Assembly: GCA_038210135.1 (NCBI GenBank) | Contig: JBBQWZ010000032.1 | Coordinates: 16,303 to 80,302, forward strand | Direction of reading: 5' to 3' | Length of the DNA stretch: 64,000 bases | DNA from: JBBQWZ01 sp038210135 | GTDB lineage: Bacteria > Acidobacteriota > Terriglobia > Bryobacterales > Bryobacteraceae | Made by a program: the position numbers and the translations under genes | The notes under the pieces: model-generated | The model's database searches: none | What the model saw: the letters and a program-made list of their open reading frames with translations, nothing else | Told to the model about the DNA's origin: nothing | Shown here: in pieces, positions 52,940 through 61,293 of the stretch | Layout of the letters: each line of letters opens with the position of its first letter | Position numbering within the stretch: position 1 is the stretch's first letter

Positions 52940-53344
52940 TCAGCGCACGAAGCGAATTCTGCAAAGAGACTCGCCCGCCAGCCGGTCGAACTCGTGATGA
53001 TCCGCTGTAAGCAACTCCGCATCCAAGGTTTGCGCAAGGACGATGGCCAGGCAGTCTGCAAGAGAAATTCGCCGGTATTCCGACTTCAGGACTCCCGCGG
53101 CCTGCCAAAACGTGGGCGAAAGATCGGGCCGCGCAAGAATGCCCAACATTGCAAGATCAGCCAGAGCGCTGCGGGCAACCTCCGGTCCACCCCGGCGATG
53201 AGCGTCGTAGTAAACCTCGCGAAGATTGAGCGAATGTGCGAAGCATTCGTTCGAGGAGTCTTCAAGAACGTCTGCGACTCGTCCCGCGCCCTCCTCGTCA
53301 CGAAGGTACGCAATCATCGCGGAGGCGTCCAGGACGTATGTCAC
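52940..53344 (-). CDS. PIN-domain toxin
   Basis: 134 residues, GTG start. MTYVLDASAMIAYLRDEEG (Asp), LREVYYD (Glu), ISLADCLAIVLAQTLD (Asp) and LLTADHHEFDRL are the four acidic blocks of VapC-like RNases. Encoded after its antitoxin with a 6-bp gap, convergent with the radical SAM gene (3-bp gap). Confidence 0.9.
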   Translation of the reverse strand: MTYVLDASAMIAYLRDEEGAGRVADVLEDSSNECFAHSLNLREVYYDAHRRGGPEVARSALADLAMLGILARPDLSPTFWQAAGVLKSEYRRISLADCLAIVLAQTLDAELLTADHHEFDRLAGESLCRIRFVR

Positions 53345-53350
53345 AAGGAT

Positions 53351-53569
53351 TTACGAATGATTCTCAAGATCGAGATCTTCTGCTTTTCGACTAGCGAATT
53401 CCTCGGTCGGAGTCAACACACTGGCGTATTTGCCGCGAATCGACCGCACAAGATCGCGCCTCGACCGGACCAAAGGAGACTCGCGCTCAAGAGCAACTCG
53501 CAGCTCGCGCATCTCGTCCGGCGTGAGTGTCCGAACCACCTCTAGAATTTTTTGGACTTGGCTCGACAT
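53351..53569 (-). CDS. Antitoxin partner of the PIN toxin
   Basis: 72 residues, helical (VQKILEVVRTLTPDEMRELR) with an acidic tail (RKAEDLDLENHS). Not a clear AbrB or RHH; assigned by its size and position just before the toxin gene. Confidence 0.7.
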   Translation of the reverse strand: MSSQVQKILEVVRTLTPDEMRELRVALERESPLVRSRRDLVRSIRGKYASVLTPTEEFASRKAEDLDLENHS

Positions 53570-53645
53570 TTTTCTTGATCGCCTTAATCGTCATTCTAAC
53601 GGAACGCCAGCGAACCGCGCCCTTCACGCGGGTTTTGCAGCCGCG

Positions 53646-54029
53646 CTAGATCCTGATCGCGCCATCCAACTTAGCCAGATTCCGGTCGAACGTCCCCAGC
53701 GGGAGGTTGCCGGATTTCCTCGCCAATTGGAGCATCAAGCAATCCGAAAAACCCAACGACGGACGCGTGCGAAATGCACCCAAGGCGTTGAGGACAGCAT
53801 CGTGGTCCTGCAAAACGAGAAATTGATGGTTCAGCAACATTTCGACTGCCGTGGCAATTTGGCTGGCGTCGAGGCGGTAGACAGTCCGCAGAACCCATAA
53901 CGATTCCGCCAGCGCGAGAACCGATACCCAAGCGCTATTCCTCCCGACAAACTTTTCCGCGGCCGCCGCCTGCTTAGGGTCGTCCCGCATTATTAGGCGG
54001 ACAAGGACATTGGCGTCAATCGCGTCCAT
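53646..54029 (-). CDS. PIN-domain toxin partnered with an AbrB antitoxin
   Basis: 127 residues from ATG 54029 (a GTG at 54038 is possible). MDAIDANVLVRLIMRDD, ALAESLWVL, SDCLMLQLA and TFDRNLAKL hold the acidic residues of a VapC-type RNase. Its 5' end overlaps the antitoxin stop by 14 bp. Confidence 0.88.
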   Translation of the reverse strand: MDAIDANVLVRLIMRDDPKQAAAAEKFVGRNSAWVSVLALAESLWVLRTVYRLDASQIATAVEMLLNHQFLVLQDHDAVLNALGAFRTRPSLGFSDCLMLQLARKSGNLPLGTFDRNLAKLDGAIRI

Positions 54030-54273
54030 GTCGTTCACGTATGTACTCGTGGATGCCGTCCTTGCGTTGTTTCAGCGTCCGAGGTTGGATCTTGCGGCTT
54101 CCAAAGAGCGCTCGATGAATATCCTCGAAGCTATACTTGCCCGCCCGGCGCACGACGATCCGGCCGTCGTCTTCTTCCCATTCAAGCACCGAGCCCGGAC
54201 CCACGCCGAGCTTTCGGCGCACGTCCAGCGGAACGGAAATCTGACCCTGCGAAGAAAGCTTGGAATGCGCGAT
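54016..54273 (-). CDS. AbrB/MazE-type antitoxin with an unusual start
   Basis: Family-like sequence begins SKLSSQGQISVPLDVRRKLG and continues LEWEEDDGRIVVRRAG, a swapped-hairpin AbrB domain, then a helical toxin-binding tail. The only ordinary start, GTG at 54222, would remove the first 17 residues including the first strand. Upstream the frame runs to a TGA at 54285-54283 without ATG, GTG or TTG. An ATC at 54273 sits 7 nt after GAGG and would give MAHSKLSS. Either it uses a rare AUC start, or the start has been lost. Counted here as 85 residues. Confidence 0.7.
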   Translation of the reverse strand: MAHSKLSSQGQISVPLDVRRKLGVGPGSVLEWEEDDGRIVVRRAGKYSFEDIHRALFGSRKIQPRTLKQRKDGIHEYIRERHGRD

Positions 54274-54315
54274 CGGGACGCCTCACATTACCACGGTAAT
54301 GGCAGCACCTAAAAC

Positions 54316-55125
54316 CTACAAAACGTCCGCGAAGCCGCGCTTCAAGTGCCGGAAAACCAACCCGCCAATGAAAAACATCGCAGCCGCGGACCCCGCGATG
54401 ATCGCCAATTCCGACGGCACGGGCCACGCCGTCGAAAGCAGGCGGTCCTGATACGCCTTGACCAAGTACGACATCGGATTCCACTCGACAAGGAACCGCA
54501 ATCGAGCCGGAATCGCCTCTACCGAAATGAAGATCGGCGTGATCCAGAACCACAGCGTCAAGCTGACGCTGACGATCTGCGCCGTGTCCCGCAAGTACAC
54601 CTGCAAGCTCGAAACAACCCATGACAAGCCCACCGCGAACAATCCCACCAGGAAAATATAAACCGGCAGCCACGCGATCATCGGCGACACCCGCCCTTCG
54701 CGCAGCGCAATGGCTCCGATCACCAGCGCCAGCGCAATCAAGTGATGCACCAGCGACGACAGGAACACCGAAATCGGCAGCACTTCGCTCGGAAAAACCG
54801 TCTTCGTAATCAGGTTCGACTGCTCGACCAGAACCCCCGCCGAGCGCGTTACGGTTTCCTGAAACAGCAGCCACGGGAGGAACCCCGCGAACAGAAACAG
54901 CACGTAATCCTGCGTGAGTTCGCCTCGCGGCGACGGCATCTTCAGGCAGATTTTGAATACGAAAGTCCAACTCGCCAGCAGCACCAGCGGATGGATTACG
55001 CCCCACAACCATCCTGCCGCCGACCCCACGAATCGCTGTTGGAAATCCCTTCGGACCAACTGGTAGAGCAGCGCGCGGCGCTCGACCATTCCCATCAAAA
55101 ACAACTGTCCTGGAAAACGCGGCAC
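54316..55125 (-). CDS. Polysaccharide/O-antigen ABC transporter permease (Wzm/TagG-like)
   Basis: 269 residues, GTG start after GAGG, six hydrophobic segments. RDFQQRFVGSAAGWLWGVIHP and FAGFLPWLLFQETVTRSAGVL are typical of ABC-2 permeases that export lipid-linked polysaccharide; WNPMSYLVKAYQDRLL near the C-terminus is the family signature. The ATPase (Wzt/TagH) is not in this window, though it may lie elsewhere. Exports glycan across the inner membrane. Confidence 0.9.
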   Translation of the reverse strand: MPRFPGQLFLMGMVERRALLYQLVRRDFQQRFVGSAAGWLWGVIHPLVLLASWTFVFKICLKMPSPRGELTQDYVLFLFAGFLPWLLFQETVTRSAGVLVEQSNLITKTVFPSEVLPISVFLSSLVHHLIALALVIGAIALREGRVSPMIAWLPVYIFLVGLFAVGLSWVVSSLQVYLRDTAQIVSVSLTLWFWITPIFISVEAIPARLRFLVEWNPMSYLVKAYQDRLLSTAWPVPSELAIIAGSAAAMFFIGGLVFRHLKRGFADVL

Positions 55126-55224
55126 TTGCCTCTAGTGTAGCCGCTCAACGCCGCAAACCAAGCCGCGCAGGCAAGCCAAGCAATGATTCTTGCGTTGCCC
55201 GCGCCGACCCTTCATACTGCGTCC

Positions 55225-55425
55225 ATGACCTCCAAAAGTGCGGCGTCCATCGCGCTGATCGCCATGCTGATCCTGTCGCTCCTGCTGCTCGCCGACTTCA
55301 TCACCGCTCTGCTCGGCGTCCTGCGCGACGTGGTGCCGGTCATGGCCTTGCTCCGTTCGCTCGTCTACGTCTTAGCCAGCCTCGCCGTCACGCTGTACTT
55401 CTTCGCGGCGAACAAGCAACGCTAG
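55225..55425 (+). CDS. Small two-helix membrane protein
   Basis: 66 residues from ATG 55225. Two hydrophobic segments, ASIALIAMLILSLLLLADFI and ALLRSLVYVLASLAVTLYFF, separated by a short loop. No motif. Probably a small inner-membrane protein; nothing shows its job. Confidence 0.5.
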   Translation: MTSKSAASIALIAMLILSLLLLADFITALLGVLRDVVPVMALLRSLVYVLASLAVTLYFFAANKQR

Positions 55426-55476
55426 CTGTTACCTTGAACCAGACGCCCCGCGCGTGCGCTTTTCCATTGGTCATTC

Positions 55477-56247
55477 ATGATTCCTGAATCCGCCGCGGAC
55501 GCCGGCTTCCTCCTCATCAACGAACGCAAAATCTTCGCCCACGTCACCGGCGCCTCGAGCCCCGCTCCGTCCGTCATCCTGATCGGCGGAGGCGGCGGAA
55601 CCACCGCGACCTGGACCGAAATCCAAAACGTCCTTTCCATCCCAGCCCTCAGCTACGACCGCGCCGGACTTGGCGCGAGCGACTCGACTCCCGAACCGCA
55701 AAGCCTCGACGAAATGATCACTGACCTCCTGATCCTGATCGCCGAAGCCCGCCTCGCGCCGCCCTTCCTCCTGGTCGGACACAGCGTCGGCGGCGTCCAC
55801 GCCCGCAAGCTCGCGACCGTCATCCCCCACGACATCGCCGGAATCGTTCTGGTCGATTCCTCGCACGAAGAGCAGGTCTGGCGGCTTGGCGATACCTGCC
55901 CCGCCATCCTTGATTCCGAATACGGACCCGGTTGGCGCGACGAAGCCGCCATGCAGCGCCTCGGTTGGCTCGCCCACGGCGAGCGTTCGACCTGGCATCT
56001 CGATGTACCTCTGATCGTGCTCGAACACCGCCGCAGCGGCCGTCCTAATCCCTTCCCCACCCTGCCCGAAGAAGATTTTCTAGGCTTCGAGGAAACCTGG
56101 CACGCCCTGCAAGTCGACCTCGCATCCCGCTCGAAATACGGCGAGCTGCGGGAAGCCAAACTCAGTGGCCACGGCATCCCCGCCTCGCAACCAAACCTGA
56201 TCCTCGAAGCCATCGCCGAGATCGTCAGCCGCATGGGGCGAAGTTAA
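55477..56247 (+). CDS. Alpha/beta hydrolase
   Basis: 256 residues. VILIGGGGGTTATW is the oxyanion strand, SYDRAGLGASD follows, VGHSVGGVHARKLA holds the nucleophile Ser, VLVDSSHEEQV a likely Asp, and SGHGIPASQPNLILEAI the catalytic His. No signal peptide. Substrate unknown (esterase, peptidase or lactonase). Confidence 0.87.
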   Translation: MIPESAADAGFLLINERKIFAHVTGASSPAPSVILIGGGGGTTATWTEIQNVLSIPALSYDRAGLGASDSTPEPQSLDEMITDLLILIAEARLAPPFLLVGHSVGGVHARKLATVIPHDIAGIVLVDSSHEEQVWRLGDTCPAILDSEYGPGWRDEAAMQRLGWLAHGERSTWHLDVPLIVLEHRRSGRPNPFPTLPEEDFLGFEETWHALQVDLASRSKYGELREAKLSGHGIPASQPNLILEAIAEIVSRMGRS

Positions 56248-56293
56248 TTTCGTCCAAGACCGAACCCCGCAAATTGTGGTCAAGTAGACCCAA

Positions 56294-57529
56294 ATGCGCC
56301 TGCTCTTCGTTCTCCAGTGCGCGCTCGTACTTGCCTGCGCGTCGTTCCCCGCTCTCGCCGCCGGACCTGACTGGTTTCAGTGGGGCGGTCCACACCGCGA
56401 CTTCACATCCGATTCCACCGGACTCGCTTCCAGCTGGCCCGCCGCCGGACCGAAGCTGCTCTGGAAGCGCGCCCTCGGCGATGGCTATTCCGCCATCTCC
56501 GTGGACAACGACAAGCTCTATACGATGTACCGCAAAGGCGATCAGGAAGTCGCCATCGCGCTCGACGCCAAAACCGGCACGATCCTTTGGGAGACCGCCT
56601 GGGACGCGCCGTTCCTCCCCGGCCAGGACTTCGCCAACGGCGCCGGACCGCACTCCGCTCCGCTCGTCCTCAATGGCCGCGTCTTTGTAACCGGCGTCAC
56701 CGCCAAACTCCATGCGCTTGACGGCAGGTCCGGAAACATTCTCTGGTCGCACGACCTCATGAAGGAGTACAACGCCACCCTCCGCGTCAACGGCTACGCT
56801 TGCAGCCCAATCGCCTACGGCGGAAACATCCTGGTAACCGCCGGCGGAACCGGCCACGCCCTCATGGCCTTCCGCGAGGCCGACGGCAAGCTCGCCTGGG
56901 CGAACGGCGATTTCAGGAACTCCCCCGCCTCGCCGACCCTGATCAAACTCGCCGGGCAGGACCAGCTGGTCGCTTCTTTCTGGGACGACATCGCCGGCTT
57001 CGACCCCAAGAGCGGCAAGCTCCTCTGGAGCATTCCCAATAAAATCGAATTCGGCCTCAACGTTTCCACACCCGTCTTTGGACCCGACAACATCCTGTTT
57101 TTCTCGGCCTCTTACAATGGCTCCGGCCGCGCCGTGCAGCTCACCAGCGCGGGCGGCAACACCACCGCCGAGGATCTCTTCCGGACCAGTAAACTGCGCA
57201 TCCATTTCACCAACGCTCTGCGCATCGGCGACGCCGTCTACGGAGCCAACGGCGATTCCGGCATCTTCACCGCCGTCAACGTCAAAACCGGCAAGCTCCT
57301 CTTCCAGGATCGGACCCTGCCGCGCGCCACCATGATCTATGCCGACGGCAAACTGATCCTGCTCGACGAAGACGGCAATCTGGTACTCGCCACCGTATCC
57401 GAAACCGGCCTCAACATCCTGGCGAAAGCCCAAGTCCTGGTTTCACTCGCGCGCACCGCGCCCACGCTCTCCGGCACGCGTCTGTTTGTCCGCGATCGCA
57501 AATCCATCGAGGCCTTCGATCTCCGATGA
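56294..57529 (+). CDS. Secreted PQQ-like beta-propeller protein
   Basis: 411 residues. Signal peptide LLFVLQCALVLACASFPALA, then WFQWGGPHRDFTS and repeated propeller strands such as LYTMYRKGDQEVAIALDAKTGTILWE (given in part), VFVTGVTAKLHALDG, GHALMAFREADG, VVSFWDD-like strands and VYGANGDSGIFTAVNVKTG. Eight-bladed PQQ-type propeller, but without the Ca/PQQ site of a dehydrogenase, so it may act as a binding or scaffold protein like BamB. Confidence 0.85.
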   Translation: MRLLFVLQCALVLACASFPALAAGPDWFQWGGPHRDFTSDSTGLASSWPAAGPKLLWKRALGDGYSAISVDNDKLYTMYRKGDQEVAIALDAKTGTILWETAWDAPFLPGQDFANGAGPHSAPLVLNGRVFVTGVTAKLHALDGRSGNILWSHDLMKEYNATLRVNGYACSPIAYGGNILVTAGGTGHALMAFREADGKLAWANGDFRNSPASPTLIKLAGQDQLVASFWDDIAGFDPKSGKLLWSIPNKIEFGLNVSTPVFGPDNILFFSASYNGSGRAVQLTSAGGNTTAEDLFRTSKLRIHFTNALRIGDAVYGANGDSGIFTAVNVKTGKLLFQDRTLPRATMIYADGKLILLDEDGNLVLATVSETGLNILAKAQVLVSLARTAPTLSGTRLFVRDRKSIEAFDLR

Positions 57530-57641
57530 TCCCGCCGCTGACGAGAAATTTTCCACGGAACGCCAGCCAATTTCGAATCGTATGCATTCGCATGCGAACC
57601 GCTCGTACACCATTCGCGAACGCCCCCGAAAGGACCACTCC

Positions 57642-58010
57642 ATGAAACTCGCATTGCTCGCCTTCGCAGCCCTGCTGCCCTTACTCGCCCAGGACAATAC
57701 TCCCGCGCTCAACGGGAACGACCCCGTCCTGCTTGCTTCGAAGAACGTCGAGAAGCTCGGCTCGCCCAAATTCACAGCCGCCCGTGGAGGCTTCACTTTC
57801 CAGTTCGTGGACGCGCAAAACAAGGCCGAATTCGAGAAGAATCCCGCCCAATACGAAATCCAAATGGGCGGGGCTTGTGCCCGCATGGGTGGCGGAACCC
57901 ACGGTAACTCCGCCAACTACGCCGTCGTCGAAAAGAAGATCTATATCTTTGGCTCCGACGATTGCCGCGAAACCTTTCTTCGCAATCCCAAGAGCTTCAT
58001 CGGCAAGTGA
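57642..58010 (+). CDS. Exported YHS-domain-like protein
   Basis: 122 residues from ATG 57642, AAAGGA upstream, signal peptide LALLAFAALLPLLAQ. FQFVDAQNKAEFEKNPAQYEI then MGGACARMG is a YHS-like core; in YHS proteins this loop binds metals such as copper. Ends with a Cys (DDCRETFLRNP). A palindromic repeat copy follows 30 bp after the stop. Confidence 0.75.
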   Translation: MKLALLAFAALLPLLAQDNTPALNGNDPVLLASKNVEKLGSPKFTAARGGFTFQFVDAQNKAEFEKNPAQYEIQMGGACARMGGGTHGNSANYAVVEKKIYIFGSDDCRETFLRNPKSFIGK

Positions 58011-58039
58011 GCGAAGGGTCCTCGCGTCGGAGGCTTATG

Positions 58040-58062
58040 GTGGCATAGGCCTCCGGCCTGTG
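58040..58062 (+). repeat. Single copy of the palindromic repeat
   Basis: The unit (arms GCATAGGCC / GGCCTGTG with TCC loop) lacks its last C. It lies 30 bp after the YHS gene stop in the same orientation as that gene. Confidence 0.85.
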
Positions 58063-58336
58063 GACTAAACTAAGCCACGACGTAGGGCCAAAACGCGATG
58101 CCCGATCTGTCGCATTGGTAGCAGATGGGGGAAGCCGTTCGCGAGGTGGTTCGGGTGACGTTCGGACCAAGCCCGCGGCGAGATCGCCAACTGTACATAT
58201 GTTACTAATTTAACTATGTTCCTAGATTCCCACAGCATTTCCACAGCAAAATCCACATAAATGCGCCATTTAACCCTCAACAAGTTGGGTTACAGGCATA
58301 CGAGAGTTAAATTTTTTGAGACAAATCCAGTCCGGA
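58063..58336. other. Intergenic stretch, AT-rich in its second half
   Basis: No gene recognised. A minus-strand frame around 58065-58200 gives sequence resembling a MerR/excisionase-type HTH (LAISPRAW ... IGHRVLALRR), possibly a remnant; it is weak. From 58198 the sequence is AT-rich and probably holds the promoter of the zinc-finger gene. Confidence 0.3.
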
Positions 58337-58585
58337 ATGAACTATGGTGATGTGAGCAACTCGCCTGAAATTTGTCCTGCCAATAGCGAACAGACCTGCG
58401 AAGAGTACGTACTTGGACGGCTCTCTCCCGCGGCGATGGCCGATTTCCATCTTCACATAGAGACTTGCGCTGCCTGCGCGGACCTACTCGCCGAAACCTT
58501 CGAATTCGTCGAGGCCTTCCAGGAGGTAGCCGCCGGCGACCCGGAAACGGCCGACTACCGCGATCCCGTCGGTGCCGAGAGCTAA
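58337..58585 (+). CDS. Small zinc-finger-like (anti-sigma-type) protein
   Basis: 82 residues from ATG 58337; a TTG at 58316 is possible. Cys12 and Cys20 precede HLHIETCAACADLL, an H-x3-C-x2-C pattern seen in zinc-dependent anti-sigma factors. The tail is acidic (ETADYRDPVGAES). No membrane helix and no sigma-factor gene nearby, so partner is unknown. It precedes the Rieske gene by 153 bp. Confidence 0.6.
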   Translation: MNYGDVSNSPEICPANSEQTCEEYVLGRLSPAAMADFHLHIETCAACADLLAETFEFVEAFQEVAAGDPETADYRDPVGAES

Positions 58586-58738
58586 GACACAAATCCACAA
58601 CCAGCGGCCGAAGGCGATCCCGTTCCGAACTCACTTTCCGCCGGGTCCTATGTTCTAACAAACCGCTCCGGGCCACAGCTTCACCGAAGTCCCCGCGATC
58701 CCATTACAATAATGGATCGCGTCATCGTCGCGTGAATC

Positions 58739-59251
58739 ATGTCCATGCCTGGGAGGTCACTCGTTTTGGATCGCCGCCGCTTCTACCTAGCCGCCATCTT
58801 CGGACTCAACGCCGTCATCGGCGCCGTCATCGCGATACCCGCAGCCGTCTACTTGCTGTTCCCGGCGAAAACCAAAAAGGGCACACCCTGGATCGAGGTG
58901 ACCGACCTCGCCCAGTTGAAGCCTAACGAACCGGAAGAGGTTGTCTTCCGGCGCAAGCGCGTGGATGGCTGGAAAGTCGTCAGCGAAAAGACCACCGCCT
59001 GGGTCGTGAAAACTTCGGACACCGAAGCCATCGCGCTCGCGCCGCAATGCACTCATCTTGGGTGCGCGTATCACTGGGAAGCGGCGAAGAAAAGCTTCGT
59101 CTGCCCGTGCCACACTTCGCTCTTCACCCTCGACGGCAAAGTCGTCACCGGACCGGCCCCTCGCCCGCTCGATCGCTACGAGACCAAGCTCAACGGGAGT
59201 AAGCTGATGCTCGGCGGCATTCAGACTCCTGGTTCTGGAAAGACGGCGTAG
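58739..59251 (+). CDS. Rieske iron-sulfur protein of a cytochrome b complex
   Basis: 170 residues. N-terminal anchor (FYLAAIFGLNAVIGAVIAIP) with a DRRRF signal-anchor start. The 2Fe-2S ligands: CTHLGC (Cys104, His106; Cys109 for the disulfide) and CPCH (Cys122, His125; Cys124 partner). It takes electrons from quinol at the Qo site and passes them to cytochrome c. Its stop abuts the cytochrome b ATG. Confidence 0.93.
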   Translation: MSMPGRSLVLDRRRFYLAAIFGLNAVIGAVIAIPAAVYLLFPAKTKKGTPWIEVTDLAQLKPNEPEEVVFRRKRVDGWKVVSEKTTAWVVKTSDTEAIALAPQCTHLGCAYHWEAAKKSFVCPCHTSLFTLDGKVVTGPAPRPLDRYETKLNGSKLMLGGIQTPGSGKTA

Positions 59252-60889
59252 ATGAAATTTCTCGCCCCCATCCTCAACTGGATCGAAGAACGCACCGGCT
59301 TGATTTCCGGCATCGAGCACTTCCTCTACGAAGACATCCCCGCTTCGTCGAGTTGGCATCAGGTGCTCGGCAGTGTCGCTTTGTTCAGCTTCCTGCTGCA
59401 AGTCATCACCGGAATCCTGCTCGCCTTCAACTACGCGCCCACACCGGGCGAAGCATACAACAGCCTGCGCTATATCGTCACCGAGCTCACCGGCGGCCGC
59501 ATCATCCGCGGGATGCACCACTGGGGCGCCAGCATGATGATTGTCGTCGTCGTGCTCCACATGATCCAGACTTTCATCTGGGGCGCGTATAAGAAACCCC
59601 GCGAGGCAACCTGGATCGCGGGCGTCATTCTTCTCCTAATGACCCTCGGCTTCGGACTCACCGGCTACCTGCTCCCTTGGGATAACCGGGCCTATTGGGG
59701 CACCGTCGTCACCACCCAAATCGCCGCCTCCGCTCCTGGCGCCGGTCCTTACCTTGTGCGCCTGCTTGGCAGCGACGGCTCCATCGGCGTTGTGACGTTC
59801 GCCCGCTTCTACGCGGCCCACGTCTTGCTGCTGCCGCCCATCACCATGCTGCTGATCGGCGTCCACGTGTTCCTCGTCCGTCGTCACGGAGTCGCACCGC
59901 AACCCAAGGACGAAGGCGTGCCGAAGAAGAAATTCTTCCCCGAACAAGTCGCCAAAGACACCATCGCGATCTTCGCCATGTTCTCGATCCTGGTCGCCGC
60001 CGCCATCTTCGCCAAAGTCCCTCTCGGGCACATTGCGGATCCCACCGACACCAACTACATTCCGCGTCCCGAGTGGTATTTCCTGTTCCTCTTCCAGACT
60101 CTGAAATTCTTTGAAGGCTCGCTTGAGATCGTCGGTAGCGTGGTGCTGCCCACCCTCGCCATCGGAGCCCTGTTCCTGATTCCCTTCATCGACCGGGGAA
60201 AAGCCATGGCCGTTTCGAAGCGCTTCACCGCCATCGGGGTCGTTCTTCTCGCCGCCATCACCTGGGGCGGACTCACCGCCGCCGCCGTGCGCTCGACGCC
60301 CGCGCAAGTCGAGGCCGATGCTTCGGGGCCTCAGACCTGGACCGAACTGACGGCGGAGGAACTCGCCGGAATCGCCTATTTCCGCCAGGAAAATTGCATC
60401 TCCTGCCATCCCGTCGGCAAAGCCGGAACCGGACCCGACCTCACCAACGTAGCCATCCGGCGCGACGCCGCCTGGATGATCGATCACTTCAAGAATCCGC
60501 AGAAGATCCCCGGCTCGTCCATGCCGGCGATCACGCTCACCGATCGGCAACTGCGAGCGCTCGCCGCGTTCCTGTTGAAGCTGAATCCCAAGAATATCGA
60601 AGCGTTAGAGAACGCCCCCGCCTTCGCGGTCGAAGCCGCGGTGCTCTATCAAGCCAACAATTGCGGAGTCTGCCACCAGATCAACGGAGCCGGCCAGAAA
60701 ACCGGACCGCCCCTCAACGGAGTCGGCGAGCATCGCGATCGCGCCTGGCTCGAAGGCCACTTCAGCGACCCGCAAAAATACTCGCCTGGTACCACCATGC
60801 CGCCGTATAAGTTCAACGCGAAGGACATGGACCGGCTGGTCACGTATCTGACCCAGCTCCCGAAAGTGTCCGGCGAGGCGGTGCAATAA
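59252..60889 (+). CDS. Cytochrome b with two C-terminal haem c domains (fusion)
   Basis: 545 residues. Residues 1-210 are a cytochrome b N-domain: RGMHHWGASMMIVVVVLHMI and FYAAHVLLLPP contain the haem-ligand histidines. Residues about 265-345 are a subunit IV-like part with PEWYFLFLFQTL, the Qo-site motif. Two class I-type haem c motifs follow: CISCH (Cys382) and CGVCH (Cys471), each followed by an MPP or MPA methionine region (GSSMPAITL, GTTMPPYKF). With the Rieske protein it forms a bc-type quinol:cytochrome c oxidoreductase in which the c domains replace a separate c1. Confidence 0.92.
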   Translation: MKFLAPILNWIEERTGLISGIEHFLYEDIPASSSWHQVLGSVALFSFLLQVITGILLAFNYAPTPGEAYNSLRYIVTELTGGRIIRGMHHWGASMMIVVVVLHMIQTFIWGAYKKPREATWIAGVILLLMTLGFGLTGYLLPWDNRAYWGTVVTTQIAASAPGAGPYLVRLLGSDGSIGVVTFARFYAAHVLLLPPITMLLIGVHVFLVRRHGVAPQPKDEGVPKKKFFPEQVAKDTIAIFAMFSILVAAAIFAKVPLGHIADPTDTNYIPRPEWYFLFLFQTLKFFEGSLEIVGSVVLPTLAIGALFLIPFIDRGKAMAVSKRFTAIGVVLLAAITWGGLTAAAVRSTPAQVEADASGPQTWTELTAEELAGIAYFRQENCISCHPVGKAGTGPDLTNVAIRRDAAWMIDHFKNPQKIPGSSMPAITLTDRQLRALAAFLLKLNPKNIEALENAPAFAVEAAVLYQANNCGVCHQINGAGQKTGPPLNGVGEHRDRAWLEGHFSDPQKYSPGTTMPPYKFNAKDMDRLVTYLTQLPKVSGEAVQ

Positions 60890-61038
60890 ACTCGGTGTCG
60901 CCGCGCGGAATGCCGCCGTGCGGGGTTATTGAAGCCGGAAGTCCCGTCGCTTACGCTCCGGGTTCAATCTGTGCGACGCGGCGCGTTGAAAAATATGGAA
61001 GTTCAATAGGATGCGACTGATGCTAAGCTCTAGGCATC

Positions 61039-61293
61039 ATGAGCATCCGGACCACAGTTACGCTAGATGAGGACGTCGTCGAACGCTTGAAACAGGAAAG
61101 CCGCTCCCGCGGAATTCCATTCCGTCAAGCCCTCAACGAAATTCTGCGTTCCGGCCTCGCCGCGGATCAGTCCGCTCCCTTTGCACGGCGTGTCCCCGCC
61201 ATTGCGGCCAAGCATATGGGAACCATGCCGGGAATCAATTACAACAGCATTGAAGGGTTACTCGAAATCGGCGAAGGAGACGCCCATCGTTGA
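61039..61293 (+). CDS. VapB-like antitoxin
   Basis: 84 residues. MSIRTTVTLDEDVVERLKQE is the ribbon-helix start, with SRSRGIPFRQALNEILRSGL for the second helix. The C-terminal tail (MPGINYNSIEGLLEIGE) wraps the toxin. GATGCT at 61019-61024 and AGCATC at 61042-61047 form a small inverted repeat over the ATG. Confidence 0.85.
   Translation: MSIRTTVTLDEDVVERLKQESRSRGIPFRQALNEILRSGLAADQSAPFARRVPAIAAKHMGTMPGINYNSIEGLLEIGEGDAHR

Noticed and set aside
58065..58283. Minus frame resembling an excisionase-type HTH remnant
   Set aside because: Only a few residues match, no recombinase gene is near, and the match may be chance.
60890..61038. tRNA or other RNA gene after the cytochrome b gene
   Set aside because: No cloverleaf or conserved TTC loop could be drawn; only GC-rich sequence is seen.
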